From: Chlorokybus atmophyticus
Lineage: Eukaryota; Streptophyta; Chlorokybophyceae; Chlorokybales; Chlorokybaceae
DNA: 64,000 nt
Direction of reading: 5' to 3'
Assembly (NCBI GenBank): GCA_009103225.1
Contig: RHPI01003516.1
Coordinates: 50,331 to 114,330 of the forward strand
Below, piece after piece: positions 10,911 to 22,454 of the stretch. A program made the translations under genes and the position numbers. Numbering within the stretch: position 1 is the stretch's first letter; each line of letters begins with the position of its first letter. The notes beneath the pieces are model-generated. The model saw only the letters and a program-made list of their open reading frames with translations, was not told the origin of the DNA and ran no database searches.

Positions 10911-13429
10911 TTACACCGAGTAATCATCAGACTCGCCCCCCTCATCATCATTACTAGACAACACGTCCACATCAGAGTCTGCCTCCCACTCAACAAACTC
11001 CTGCACATAATGTGGGTTGTGGATCTTCTTCAGCTGCCTCAAGTTGGTGAAGACAAACACCAACTTCTCTGCCCTGCGTGCTTGCAGCCGATTCCTTCTC
11101 TTTGAGTGGATGAAGTCGTACGTGCTCCAGGATCTCTCACAGCTACAAGCTGATGATGGTTGAGCCAACACGCGCATCGCTAGCTGCTGCAACTCGGGTA
11201 CACTACCACCATACATGTGCCACCAAGCATGCGCGGGCATTGTGAGAGCCGCTCGTTGCACTGCCTCTTTGCCGAACAGCCCCATCTTACTTCGGTACAT
11301 GTGTAGCTGTTGCAACGCCAAGTCAACCTTGTCATGGGACTGCAGGACCCTCTCCACCATCGTTGCAAAGCCTTCCATAACTTCCTCATTGGTGTGCTGC
11401 TCATGACCCCAATATTCGGGATCCAGCACATAGCCTGCTGCATGCATGTCACTATGCAGCATGATCCACCTGTCCCTCCAACAGGCGCGCACATCAAGTC
11501 GTTGTTGTTCAGTCATGCCCTTCAGATGCTTGAGCTGGTCGCCAACACGAAACATCTTGGCGTACACTTTGCCTATGGTGGGCAAGTTCCCATCAACCAA
11601 ACGCAGCAGATCCACGATGGGGGCCGACACCGCATTCACTAATGCCACTTGTGACCAGAAATCTGGTGCCAAGATCAACGCTCTGACTGCAGCAGCTTCT
11701 TGCTTATGCACACCCTTGTCGGCCCAAGCCTTCCAGTCCCTGCTCACCACCACCTCGTCGAGAGCGTCTTTGACCTCGACTAGCCTTGCAAGAGTTATGA
11801 ATGACGTTGCGAAGCGAGTATCTCCTGCACAACAAGTAGCTATGAGCAAACAAGCACGCGCATGACATGAGCATGCATGCATGCGCGGGCAATCAGCTGC
11901 AATTTCACATGGTTGCTGTCTACCATTAATCTTGCGCTTGTACTAAGTTGATCTCTAACTACACACATGCACGCATGCTATTTCACCTGGCTTGAGCAGC
12001 TCTAGCTTGGCTTTGGAGCGGAAGATGGCCAAGGAACGATGGTGGTTGGTAATGAACTTCACTATGCGTTTGCCATCAGCCACCACGCTTTTAACCCACT
12101 CCAACTTGCCTATATCCTCAAGCAATAAGTCCAAGCAATGCGCGGTGCACGGCGTCCATGTGATGTGCGGGTATTCGCTAGTGATCAGACGTGCAGCAGC
12201 TACGCACACGCTTGCATTGTCCATGACAACTTGTATCACATTCGCGGACCCCACCTGCAAGTTACACACATAAGTACTTGTGTTGTGTGCGTGTATGAGC
12301 ATGCGTGTGTGATGCATGTGCTCACAAAGTGCTGCCAGTCAGTGCGTGCATGTGTCACACGCATAAGTACTTGTGTTGTGTGCGAGCATGAGCATGCGCG
12401 TGTAATGCATGTGCTCACAAAGTGCTGCCAGTCAGTGCATGCATGTGTCACACGCATGCGTACTTGTGTCGGGTGCGAGCATGAGCATGCGCGTGTGATG
12501 CATGTGCTCATAAAGTGCTGCCAGTCAGTGCTTGCATGTGTTACTTAGCATGGTTGTGTACACAATCTATAATGGCAATGAACGAGTGCACCACTTACTT
12601 CATCAATGGTGGAGATCAGCTGCTCGGATACATACTCCGCCGTCTTCTCCTTCCCTTCCGTGTTGATTGCTTGAAGAAAAACTTCTCCTTTAGGACTCAC
12701 CATGAGCACATTCAACAATGGACGGTTGGACGTGTCCGACCATCCATCGCTAGCAATTGTGCATGAGGTTTCTCGTGTTGAGTCCTTGATGACTGCAAGT
12801 TCGCCATTCACCCTAGCATACTCCTTTTCCAACAAGGTTGTGCGAAGCGCCTCGGATGAGGGAGGGGTATATGAAGCGCCAAACTTGCCAACCGCTTTCA
12901 TTGCTGCGATAAAGTAAGGGGACCTTGCCACGTTGAAGGGGATGCCATTGCTGAAGAAAAACCGAGCAATGGCTTCATCCACATGCGCTTTATCCCCACG
13001 CTTGAAAGTTGCATCAAGAGTTTGTTGTTGACTAGAAGGAACGGTGGCGCTTGAATCTATAGCACAATGTGATTGATTTGATGCGTGATGAGCAGCACCA
13101 CTGCTTGCCAAGCTTCAATGCATGCACGCATGCATTCAAGTACCTGCACCAGCATCCCCAATGGCGGATGTGAGTTGATCTAGCAAGTCCAACCTCCTCC
13201 TCTTCTCACCCTCTTTCTCCTTGTCTTTCTTGGCTTGTGTAAGTTGCAAGACGATCTCCTCGGGAGGGGTTGTGCACTTGGTGACTCCACGTTCACCACT
13301 CAGATGGGCACCAATACGTGAAACACTTCCTGTCCACTCGTGCTCGCAATAAACACACCTCACACGAAAGTTGCCATGAGGCTTTCTCTCTATTATGTCG
13401 ACGTGCTTCCACAGCGCACTTTGCGTCAT
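10911..13429 (-). CDS. hAT transposase (BED finger, DUF659, hAT dimerisation domain)
   Basis: Four exons on the minus strand: 13429-13144 (BED zinc finger with VRCVYCEHEW and an H...C pair, then a Lys/Glu-rich helix), 13112-12599 (DUF659-type: IPFNVARSPYFIAAMKAVG and TIASDGWSDTSNRPLLNV), 12254-11987 (VVMDNASVCVAAARL, CTAHCLDLLLEDIG) and 11824-10911 (DTRFATSF and the CERSWSTYDFIHSKRRNRL dimerisation motif). The exon 2-3 and 3-4 joins are in frame (phases 0 and 1). The exon 1-2 join does not come out in frame with the splice sites I can see, so that border or one base is wrong. It cuts and pastes the element by acting on its TIRs; the conserved Asp and CER-W residues are present. Confidence 0.88.
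12269..12547. repeat. Minisatellite, three 93-bp units, in a transposase intron
   Basis: Units start at 12269, 12362 and 12455, each with CATAAGTACTTGTGT or a variant and a shared GTGCTGCCAGTCAGTGC. It lies in the intron between the second and third transposase exons. TG/CA-rich content may have helped it expand by slippage. Confidence 0.88.
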
Positions 13430-14018
13430 TCTAACATAAACAAACACTATTATGAACACATGCAAATCACATATAGCACGTTGATGGTATGACTTGCAGG
13501 CTGCATGATGTATGATGGGCGCATAGCCAAGCATGCAGGCAACCAGTGCATACCCACGCACACACCTTGTAGCTAATGGCTATCAGGCGCAGCTACAGTA
13601 GCTTGAGAGATGAAGCTTGCAGCTAAAGGAGCGCCGTTCCCACCTGCCTGCCGCCGCTAACGCCGCCGCTGCCGCCAACTATGTTGCCTGCACCGCCGCC
13701 TAGTTACACTAGACTGACCAGTTACGGTTGAGATACAGTGCTAAGCTGTATCTCAGCGTAACTGGAGCGTAACCCAGTTACACTGGCGTACAGACTGCGT
13801 ACAGACTGCGTATTAGGTACGCGGGGTCTCTGTACGCGTCCAAACGCGTACTATTGGTCTAAAAGTCGCGTACCTTGTGACCATGGTTGACACCTAAGCA
13901 GCAAAGGAAGAAGTTAAACCCGGTCAGCAAAAAAGGTGTCTTCCTTGGCTATGAGCCTGACTCCAAGGCTTACAAGGTGCTGCTGGAGGATACTGAGAAG
14001 ATTGTGATCAGCTCATGA

Positions 14019-14566
14019 CGTAGTCGATAAGGTCCATCAATTTTGCGCTGTGCTAACCTGCTGTGCTATACAGCGCAAAATCCAAAAAGGTATTTCTAGT
14101 AATCTCGTTTGGCTTGGAAGGATCAGCAGTTATAACATCCTGAAAGCGTCTGCGAAACTCCTGAAGATCCGGTTTGTGCGCATAGTACGCCCACGTTTTT
14201 TTGCACCAGGGTGCGCGGATCGCGTCTTCAAGCTCCTGCCAAAAGACTTCCCAGCGAACTTGGCCATTGCCATACTTTTTAATTATATTGTTTGTAATCC
14301 ATAGAGCATGGTCGTGCATGCCTTGCAGGCGCTCCCCCTGCACAGGCGGTTGATCCCCTGCAAGTGGTTGCCCTCTCGCCATGGGTGGTGCAGGGTGCGC
14401 TGGTTGCTTGCGATACGCTTCTGTGGAGTGGCGACGACACTGCCATCTAGTAAGCGCTGCACCCAGAATACAGCAAAGCTTGGGATCCGATGCATGATGA
14501 GTAACTCAATAAGTTGCAACATTTGGCGAGCTGTCGCACAAAGACAGCACAGGCTAGGCACGGCAG
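14019..14566 (-). other. Unrecognised ORF region (minus-strand ORF 14382-14053)
   Basis: A 109-residue minus-strand frame contains a charged, Trp-rich helical stretch (GQVRWEVFWQELEDAI, then KPDLQEFRRRFQDV). Composition looks like real protein, but no family is recognised. It could be a retroelement gag piece or an exon remnant. No splice partners were established. Confidence 0.3.
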
Positions 14567-14628
14567 GGCTTGTAAAACCAACCTGCAGTTTCATTCGTAA
14601 ATTGAACTGCAGGTTGGTTTTGCAAGCC
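14567..14628. repeat. Inverted repeat, 24-bp arms with one G:T mismatch
   Basis: Left arm begins GGCTTGTAAAACCAACC; the right arm is its reverse complement except one transition. Loop is 14 nt. Another foldback follows 100 bp downstream. Confidence 0.8.
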
Positions 14629-14729
14629 GACCCATGCAACCGAAGAGCAATGCTAGCTGATCAGCTGGCAGTGCTACTCGCATGCACAGGTTCAAATGCC
14701 TTCTTATTATAGCCTTGAAGAGAACAACC

Positions 14730-14793
14730 ATACAACCCAGCCATTAATACATGCCTTCAATTCTAAAGGCATATATTAGTGGATGGGTTGTAT
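14730..14793. repeat. Imperfect inverted repeat, about 28-bp arms
   Basis: ATACAACCCAGCCATTAATA pairs with TATTAGTGGATGGGTTGTAT on the right, with a few mismatches and a loop of about 7 nt near 14758-14764. Confidence 0.7.
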
Positions 14794-14984
14794 AAAGGAT
14801 GAATCACTGCAAGCTGCAGCTACTACTGCCCATGATGGACTCCAAGGACTAATAGCATCTACTTAATTGAATACTAGCATTTGACATCTCCTGGTGAGTT
14901 TGTGCCCGATAGCAAGCACTTGACTGCTTTATGAATCGGTCAACGAAAGCCTGAAGTTTATGACGCTAGCCACAATGTTGTTGC

Positions 14985-15300
14985 AGCTGCATCATGTAAC
15001 GTCGCATAAAGCAAACATCCGCATGGCTTAAGCATGCACGAGCAGTTTTGTCTACATATGTCACCTGAAGTTGCTAGTGCAAGCAATGCATAGGACGAGC
15101 TGGCTTGTTCGACTCTCCCATCGTACAGGTACAGCACGCTTTGACAGAGCCTCGAGCGTTGCTTGGGCTTCACAAAAATCTCCTGCAGGAGCTTGTCCGG
15201 ACTGTTGCTGTAGCTGATACTAAGAATCACCGCTCGCATGCGCCCAGAGCAGAGCAAAGCTGAGCTACTACCGCTCCAGGCGACGCACTTGTCGCCGCTG
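14985..15300. repeat. Diverged duplicate of 31735-32110
   Basis: Blocks shared in order with 31735-32110 include GCAAGCAATGC, GAGCTGGCTTGTTC, TTGGGCTTCACA, CTGCAGGAGCT, GTCCGGACTGTTGCTG and AATCACCGCTCGCATGCGCC. The plus-strand reading at 31849 suggests a Cys/Arg-rich cytoplasmic tail; here that reading is broken, so this copy is a likely pseudogene piece. It serves as an outgroup for the hairpin gained at 32004-32067. Confidence 0.7.
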
Positions 15301-17295
15301 TGGTAATAATGGGAAAGCTCGTGAGCTGACGGACGGTCATGTCAGTCGAAACGCCCGGGAGAGAGTTTGCCTCTGCGCCGAAGTTGTGAACATCGGCTGC
15401 GAGTTGCCGGTGGGTCGGCCCGGCGGTGACAGGCCAGCCGTTTCTGCTAAGCCTGCGTTGCACCCCATGAGTCAACCGACAGTCGGGCGGATTTCTTGCA
15501 CGAGCGCCGCCGGCTTGTCGCGTTGTAACGTTATCGTTATCAACACCTCCAGGTATTGACCTGAACCAACCCGTCCTGTTGATAGCCATGAATGTAAACT
15601 TTCGGTTATGTCGTAAAGGCTGGAACTGCACGCCCATAATCATCATGGCTTATCATGGCATATACCTGTAGTCGCAGGTAGTATTGTCCTGCTAGTAGAG
15701 TGAGTATCGTTCTACGGCGTTATCGTTTAGCGGCCGCTCGGTAGCAGCAATCAGAGCGCGCCAACGTTGGCGACATGCCCACGCGCCTGCGACCTTAGAA
15801 TCCGTAGCCGCTGCATGCATGAGCGGCCTGGAGCAACTTCATAAACGACGACCAGCAGCTGCTGCCACAGTACCAGTGTATAAGTGTAACAATGCCAGTG
15901 CATAAGTGTTTTTGCCACCTTTCAGGCAATTGATATCAAAAAGAGCCCTTCTGGTACTACCACTAATTCATCGGCATGATTCTGCATACTTGGGTACTGA
16001 TGCAACCACTCCTTGTAAGTGAGCGAGTTTGAAGCGTGTGTAATATACTCGGAAGCAATCCGACATAGGCCGGCGGCCTCCCCGTCTCCAAAGGGTTGCC
16101 TCGCTATGACATGGTCCAGGTTGCTTTACATGGCTGGGAGCGAATGACACATGGTTGTCCACAGTCTAGTTGTCGTTCTGTATAATGTGTGCACCATGCG
16201 CGGTATAAAGCTGTGAGCTGGGCCTGTGTGCAAACCCCTGCCCGACATGCCGACCGGGGGCGTCGTCAACAAGGTGTAACTGTGATATTGACCGGACGCT
16301 CCAGCCTGACTAACTCTTGAAGGTGAAGTCCGCGGAGTGCTGTCGCGTCAAGTCTAGCTAGGCCTAAATGCAGCAACACGAGCCTTGTGTAGCCACTGTC
16401 ACCTGCACACGCAACATGTCACATCACCAGCGCATCATAATATTGTGAATCAGTTGCACTTTAAGTTGAAGCGTTGTCCCGGTCGTACGTGTGGTTGGTC
16501 CATCATGATCTTTGTCATGAGTGCTGATAGTATGCGTGCGGGGGAGCAAGCACACACTAGGCATTGTCACTGCCGCCCAGACAGCCTCCTCAGGGCTCGC
16601 AGCCTGCTTAGGCACCGTCATCTGTCCCTCATTGGCTTCTGTGCTGCCTCCAAGTCAGTCTGTTCACACTTCACTCGCTGATGTCAGCACTAGCAGGCAT
16701 TGAAAGCCTTGGCCAGCATCGCACACTTAGGCATACATGCAAGTCACTTGTACACATCATGTAGCCAGATGCTACGCTGGTGGTTGCATCTGCAGAGAAC
16801 CTTGGTAAACAGTGAGCGGCGTGGCCTCACTGAGAACTTCCCTCGGTTTGTGCAGGTAGATTGCAAGCTCGGGAAGCGTGTGAGTCTTTGAGCAAGAGCT
16901 GGCTGCCGTAGTACTGCGTTGCAGCACAAGGGTACTTACAGCGCAGTTTGCTGCAACAAAGATCTTGGGGGTCGAGTGCATTAGACGAACTGGCATGCAT
17001 GAGGCGTTTGATCCGATATGCTGGCTAGCCGTTTCTTCTCATCTCATGACAATTTATAAGTTGTACATCTGCAAGCTTGAGACCATGTCATTGCTAGCTG
17101 AGGTTCATACTGCACACCATGGGGTCGTATTGTAGTAGTTGACATGGCATATGCCCAGCTTGTTGGCACAGCGGCTGCCATAGCATATTGCATGCTGTCG
17201 CATTCATCCTGCAGCCGCCGGTGTAAGACTACTAGATCAGCCTGCAAGCTCCATTTAAATGCTTAACACAGCATCATGTCAGCAGTGGTCAGGTC
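15301..17295. other. No confident gene
   Basis: Short open frames on both strands without recognisable motifs. A retroelement or gene remnant cannot be excluded. The next gene starts at 17296. Confidence 0.35.
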
Positions 17296-19141
17296 ATGAC
17301 AACATCCTCCATCCGAGTTGTGGTGGCCACTGCTGTCATTGGGGGCGCCGTTACTGTGGCTGGTGCACTGGTTTTGAAATACTTCAATGAGGCCCAGCTG
17401 GCAGCCATGGACCCTTCCAAGCCAGGTATGTTGGTTGGGCTTGCTTGATTGACAGGGATTACTGCTCCTGTTGATGCTGATTGCGCAAGCGCATTGTGCG
17501 ATCGTAGGCAGGTGGCCTTATGCACAGCGTGAGGCGGCCAACCGTAACGGTTTGGAGCTGGGGAACAAGCTCAGAAGTCAGGACTATTTACAAGCAAGAG
17601 ATGCCATCTTTGCCTTTAAGCATGACTGCGAAAGCCGCCAGAAATCGTATGCAGATGCCTTCCTCACGGGAGACTGCACATCAGAACAGTACCAGCAGGT
17701 GAGCATGCATAGCACTAGCATGCATCTCACCATTGACTGCCAGCTTGCAGAAGCTGACCAGCGCTGATGCAATGGTCATAATGTGCGCCTGTATTTATGC
17801 AATGCCATTGTTGTGACCGCAGGTGGATGCAGCGCGCAAGCAAATCTCAGGCATCTGGAGGCAAGCTACCAGAAGTTACAGAGCATGTCAGCTGGCAGAC
17901 GCTGGCAGCGACATGTTTTCTCGCAACCGCAGATGGCTTCGCGACAGCAACGAGATGAGGGTGCTAGTAGAACCCATTGATATAGCCAATTGGTACAAGT
18001 GCAAGCAGCACCTGCCTGAGAAGGGACCCAATGCATACAGTGGACATTACGCAGGTAAGGAAGATGCATGTGTGTGTGCACATGTCTTGGGGATTAGAGT
18101 TGCATGCAGGTCATCATGGTGTTTATAGCTACCTGTTGTTGGAGCAGATCACATCAGTAAGCCAATCGAAGAGTCCAAGCGGCCGTCTTGGTATGCATTT
18201 GTCGAGAGCAAAGCGGAGGCGGAAGGTCTTGCAGTAGAGAACTCCGTGCAGAAGGCGTTTGAGTATAAGAAGCTGGTGTACGAAGGAAAGCTGGTGTACC
18301 AGAGCATTGCAGACGCACGAGCGACGCCTCCTGTGGGGTTTAAGCGGCTCTCACCTCTGCAGCAACAAGGTGCCACACGCTAGCGCTGGTTGCTCCAGCA
18401 GGAAGTGCTTGCACACATGCCATGGGGGGGATGATGCTGGAGACTGGCTGACATGCGACCCGTTCGCGCACAGCTGCCACGAGGACAATGGACTGGCAGT
18501 ACGATGTCTTCATCAGCCATGCTGGCGAAGACAAGGAGTTTGCAGACGAGCTGCATCATGACCTGAAGCAGCTGGGCATGAATCCTTTTCTGGACAAGTG
18601 TAATCTTGCTGCCGGTGATGCAGCGGATGCCATTATGCTTTTTTCTGCAAGAAGAGCTCCCGTGGGTGTGGCAATCATGGGACGCACCTTTTCTGCCAAG
18701 ACATGGCCAATGAAGGAGTTGTATATTGTGGTGACTCAGGGCACCCTTCTGCCGGTGGCCCTTGGTATTAGCTATCAGCAGCTTGAGAGCGACCTGCGAG
18801 CAAGTCCTCAAAAAAGAACTCTTGGGAAGACGGATGAGGAGTGGGAGACCTTTGTCAAACAGGTGGTACGCACTACCATGGTGCTCGACAACAATCAGTA
18901 TCGAAGGAGATTGCGCGATGAGATTGTGTTCCACGTGGTGCGAAAGTATGTTGAGATGTGCCCTCAGTTGCCGGACACTAAATGGGGTGCCCGACGCCTT
19001 GACACTGCGCTTGCTGCTGTGCGCGGTATCAATCCCACCCGCTTTCCAGACCTGCCCGCCGGACAGGTACACGAGGCTCAAAACAAGTGGCTGCCTGGGT
19101 TAGAACACATGGTACAAGACAATAGTCACCCCCGCTCTTAG
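17296..19141 (+). CDS. Membrane-anchored EP-domain/TIR-domain fusion protein (EDS1-family-like EP plus TIR)
   Basis: Five exons join in frame: 17296-17425, 17508-17698, 17823-18054, 18148-18369 and 18474-19141, with GT-AG introns of 82, 124, 93 and 104 bp, giving about 480 residues. Residues 7-27 form a hydrophobic anchor (VVVATAVIGGAVTVAGALVL). Residues 60-235 follow the EDS1/PAD4 EP-domain pattern: FKHDCE...YADAF, an ISGIWRQ helix, LVEPIDIANWY (about 155-165), HYAD and RPSWYAFVES. Residues 267-420 are a TIR domain: YDVFISHAGEDKEF, the LDKCNLAAGD loop and WPMKELYIV, where Glu about 340 occupies the NADase catalytic position. In plants TIR enzymes make nucleotide signals that are bound by EP domains; fusion suggests coupled production and sensing (inference). 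No lipase-like domain is seen. If the last intron is not spliced, EP and TIR would be separate proteins. Confidence 0.72.
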
Positions 19142-20836
19142 CTTGTGTAGTATACATGTTTATAAGCACACGCATGGAATGTATGTTGGTTGCATAAAAA
19201 CATCAGTCTGACGTGTTCTGCATGTGAGACACAATATACGTAACAACACTCAACGAATGCAGTGTGTATATTGTCAACAGATTCAGCAACAAGTACTAAA
19301 ACATGGGCTGGCGCAAGCTGCTAACATCATACAAAAAAACGGCAACATCATCACCATGGTCAGGCGAGCTTGTTGCAGCCTGCACCCCTAGGTCCGCACA
19401 TCCACATAATCATTAATCATTAAAGCCAAAGTAAGCATATTGCCCAAAGGGCAAGTGCTCGCTGCGGCTGCGGATATTCTCAGGATAGGAGTTTGACAAC
19501 GCCTGCAAGTGACACAACTGATTACAATCGAACAACTAAGGGTTGTTAGCTTGTTAATGCCGCTTAGCAACTACGAATTTGGCTGAGTTGAAGTAGTATA
19601 TTTTTTGTATTTACGAACAAAGGTCGCAACATACACATACACGCGCACTAGTTACATGCACGGACGCACGCACGCGTGTACACATATGCATATACGTAGG
19701 TAGGTAGGTAGGTAGGTAGGGTATGGTAGATTGGCTCATAGTATGTAATTACGCAAGTGCGCAAGTATGCAAGTATACAACAGTGTTAATGTGTACTACT
19801 CACTTACTTGGAGGTCGGCTTGGCAGATTTATGCGCAAGCACAAGGACTGACACATGGAAGTCCTTGTGGATGGATACCATTGGTGCAACATCTGGATGA
19901 AGGAATGACCACCACCGCAACGGGAAGGAGAGGATGGCCGCCAACCTCTCCACTCAGCTTCAGGCACACACACACTCAAGCACATCCCCACACACACGTG
20001 CAGAGCTGCCACGGGCACCCCACCCCACTAAGGATGAGAGGGAGAGCCCCTTTAACACCTAAACTAGGCACCCTACACACAAGACTGAAGTATGCACCTC
20101 AAGAGCTGGCCCCACATTTGATGGGACACTCCTATATACTCCCCCTTGCTGCTCCCCGACCTAGAACACGAATGTCCAAGCCTACATGCACTGGCATTGC
20201 TGTGTTGACCGTCATACTTGCCTCGGGGCTGCCACACATTAGCCTCAGACCTTAATAATGCCTCGGACATTGTGAACGTCCTTAGCTGGTCAGCTGCATA
20301 GGCTGACCGTGTAACGGCATCGGTACAGTTTCAGCATGAGGCGCTGGGTTGTCTCCATCGTCAATAGCGTTTTGTGGGTACCGAGCGCTGCGCTTGCCCG
20401 ACCAGTGCGCACAATGCAGCTAGCTCGGGTGGTGCACTGGTGACATGTAAGTCATCGCTGCCAATGGCGTGTGCCTTGCTTGTTGCAACAATCTTAGCTC
20501 AACGTGCTTGTTGGCAAACTGAACAGTCACCGTGAACTGCACGACTTGTTGTCAATCATAGGCGCGTGACTGGTAGCTTTGTATCTGTGTAGCTAGCTCG
20601 GCTATTACAGCTGGTTGACATACGGCCAGCGCTGTTGCCACTTTCAAGCAATCCCCACTGATTTCAGTATTTGACTCTGTGAGCTGAACCGCATTCTACC
20701 TACGAAGTAACTACATGTGCACAGAAGGCAGCCACGCATGCAGCAGCAAACTTCTGCCTTCATCAGCTACTGTCAGAAGGACAAGTCGCATGCGCAATGT
20801 GTGCGAAACTTAGCGGACAGATTACAAGCCGGACGG
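19142..20836. other. Intergenic; (GGTA)n microsatellite near 19697-19721
   Basis: Downstream of the TIR stop. Contains a short GGTA tetranucleotide array, CA-rich stretches (about 19960-20010) and no coding sequence I can support. Confidence 0.5.
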
Positions 20837-22454
20837 ACTGCGTGTCATTGTGGACTACATGAATGATGGGACAGTGTCGTGGCCTGTCTTTGTCGGACAG
20901 ATGCTGGAGGACAAGACCAAGGTGCGCACACGTAGTCTAGTTGCAACCATTGACCAGCCTCTTGTGACCGCAATTGCACGTATCGTGTGGTGTACTTGAG
21001 TTGCTGAGATGCTGGGTGCAGGTCATTGTTGCCTACGATGAGCACTACAAATACTACTCCCTCAAAGAGCCAGTCTTAGACAACGACATGCTGGGCAGGC
21101 GTACTCATGACGAGTACACTAACATCCTTAAAATGTACGAGCAGCAAAACTTAATGGGCTGGCTGGTGCCAGTAATTTTTAGGCCTCCTGGTGAGAGAAG
21201 CCACGTGCCCAGCCAGAGTTAAATTCACTTATTACTCCATCAATTAGCAAGACAAGGTCAGAGACAGGGTTTTGACTGTCACTTAAGCTTGCTGACTTGC
21301 TAATGAGGAACTATCAGACGGCTTTAGTTGACCTAAAGGTGAGCTTCCCCTGATGTCGCGCATGAGCATGCGTGTGCATACGCATTCTGTTTAAGTAGTT
21401 ATGAGCGGTATTTGATCAACATGGTTGCATGGTGAACCCTGCTGAATAAGAATACGACGACCTGCTGAGGCACTTGCATAGCATCTCACCGTTTATGACA
21501 GCAGCTGGAGCTACTGCCACTACGGGGGCGCCAGCCAGTGCTGCTCCACACGACAGGTAATGGTTGCTGCAGACCAACAGAAGGTCGTCGACAGATGCAA
21601 TTGTTTGCACCAGCTGCTTTTGGGATGGCAGTTACGCAATCTTGTGTTTTAGTCCTTCACCTCGCAGTCCTTCACCTCAACACACTGGCAAGCAAGTTCG
21701 TAAGTCCGCTACCAGTGCGTTTCCTGGAAAAATTGATGAGAAGGCTATGCATGAGTCGCAGATCTTTAACAGCAGCTGCTCTTGCCAGCTCTTCGTCACA
21801 GGCGTACTTGTCAATCAAAGAGCTGTTTGACAACGAGGGCACTTTCAACAATCTCTGGAGGGACAACGCTCAACCTGCATTGGACAGGCTTTGAAAGTTT
21901 GAAAGAACTTCCTCAGATATCTACGTCAGATTTCGCTCTTATAAACAAGATTGCAGCCCTGAAGCGAAGCTCCTGCAGCCTGTAAAAGGGGCGCGCAGGT
22001 ATGAGCCTATTGTGTTGCTTGCAGCTACCTTGCACGGGCACACGTCAGTGCACGCATCCACGTTTGCACAGCCTCGTTGTTGCCTATGACCACCCCTTCT
22101 CTTCCATTGTGTACTTGCAGGGTGGTTAAAGACTTCTGGTACAAGGCGTGGAATTGGTACACAACCGGACTGCTGCCTGTGGATTTTTTTAGCAACAGCA
22201 AGCCCTCGGGTGCCAGAGGGAACACCTGCAAACTTTTCGCGGAACCCATTGATATTGCGAATTATTACCGCCTGAAGCTGTGGGAGCAGTGGCCGGAAGG
22301 CAATCGTCACTACCTGGAGGCGAACAACCGCCCAGTCCAATACGTGTTTCTGGAACTTCAGTACAAGAAGCACAACCCCTATAGCGTTGCACCCTTGTCA
22401 ACGGCGCATGCGCTTCGTGAAGCAGACGCGGTTGAGGCCAGAGCGCATCTGTAG
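20837..22454 (+). CDS. Second EP-domain protein (EDS1-family-like EP), no TIR
   Basis: The last exon (22121-22454) is read after an AG acceptor and encodes VVKDFWYKAWNWYTTG, LLPVDFF, LFAEPIDIANYYR, then HYLEANNRPVQYVFLE and a stop. It joins in frame (phase 2) to an exon ending at 21998 that contains a YKQDCSPEAKLL helix. This order (aromatic-Lys-x-Asp-Cys helix, FW helix, EP(I/L)DIANYY, HY..NRP.(R/Q)Y) is that of EDS1/PAD4/SAG101 EP domains. Upstream exons at about 20837-20921 and 21022-21191 join in phase 0 and encode VIVDYMNDGTVSWPVFVG and IVAYDEHYKYYSLKEP; they match no family I know and may be the N-terminus of this gene or another gene. The middle exons (21440-21916) are not resolved. 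No TIR follows the EP domain. Confidence 0.6.

Larger units (their letters stand above)
10673..13885 (-). mobile_element. hAT-superfamily DNA transposon, 3.2 kb, perfect 8-bp TSD
   Basis: Flanked by GTTGACAC at 10665-10672 and 13886-13893. Terminal inverted repeats begin CATGGTCACATGGTAC on the left; the right end reverse-complemented is CATGGTCACAAGGTAC (15 of 16 identical). An 8-bp duplication is the hAT signature. Subterminal regions carry CGCGTAC/GTACGCG motifs and a foldback at about 13721-13762. It encodes a transposase with BED finger, DUF659-like and C-terminal dimerisation domains. Ends, TSD and most coding sequence are preserved, so insertion is recent. Confidence 0.95.
10643..14018 (+). 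pseudogene. Copia integrase C-terminal fragment split by a hAT insertion
   Basis: 10643-10672 encodes VFGCTAYVLT, and 13886-14018 resumes with PKQQRKKLNPVSKKGVFLGY and on to KVLLEDTEKIVIS. The two halves form one Copia integrase C-terminal reading once the hAT element (10673-13885) and one copy of its 8-bp target duplication are removed. The fragment itself abuts a Ty3 LTR terminus at 10639, so three elements are stacked here. Confidence 0.88.

Noticed and set aside
12269-12547. Repeat array as CRISPR
   Set aside because: Three contiguous 93-bp units without spacers, in an intron of a eukaryotic transposase.
18380-19081. 233-residue minus-strand frame opposite the TIR exon
   Set aside because: Shadow of the TIR coding strand; no motif of its own.
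20837-21220. Lipase-like (EDS1 N-terminal) domain upstream of the second EP
   Set aside because: No G-x-S-x-G nucleophile elbow or alpha/beta-hydrolase pattern could be read in these exons.
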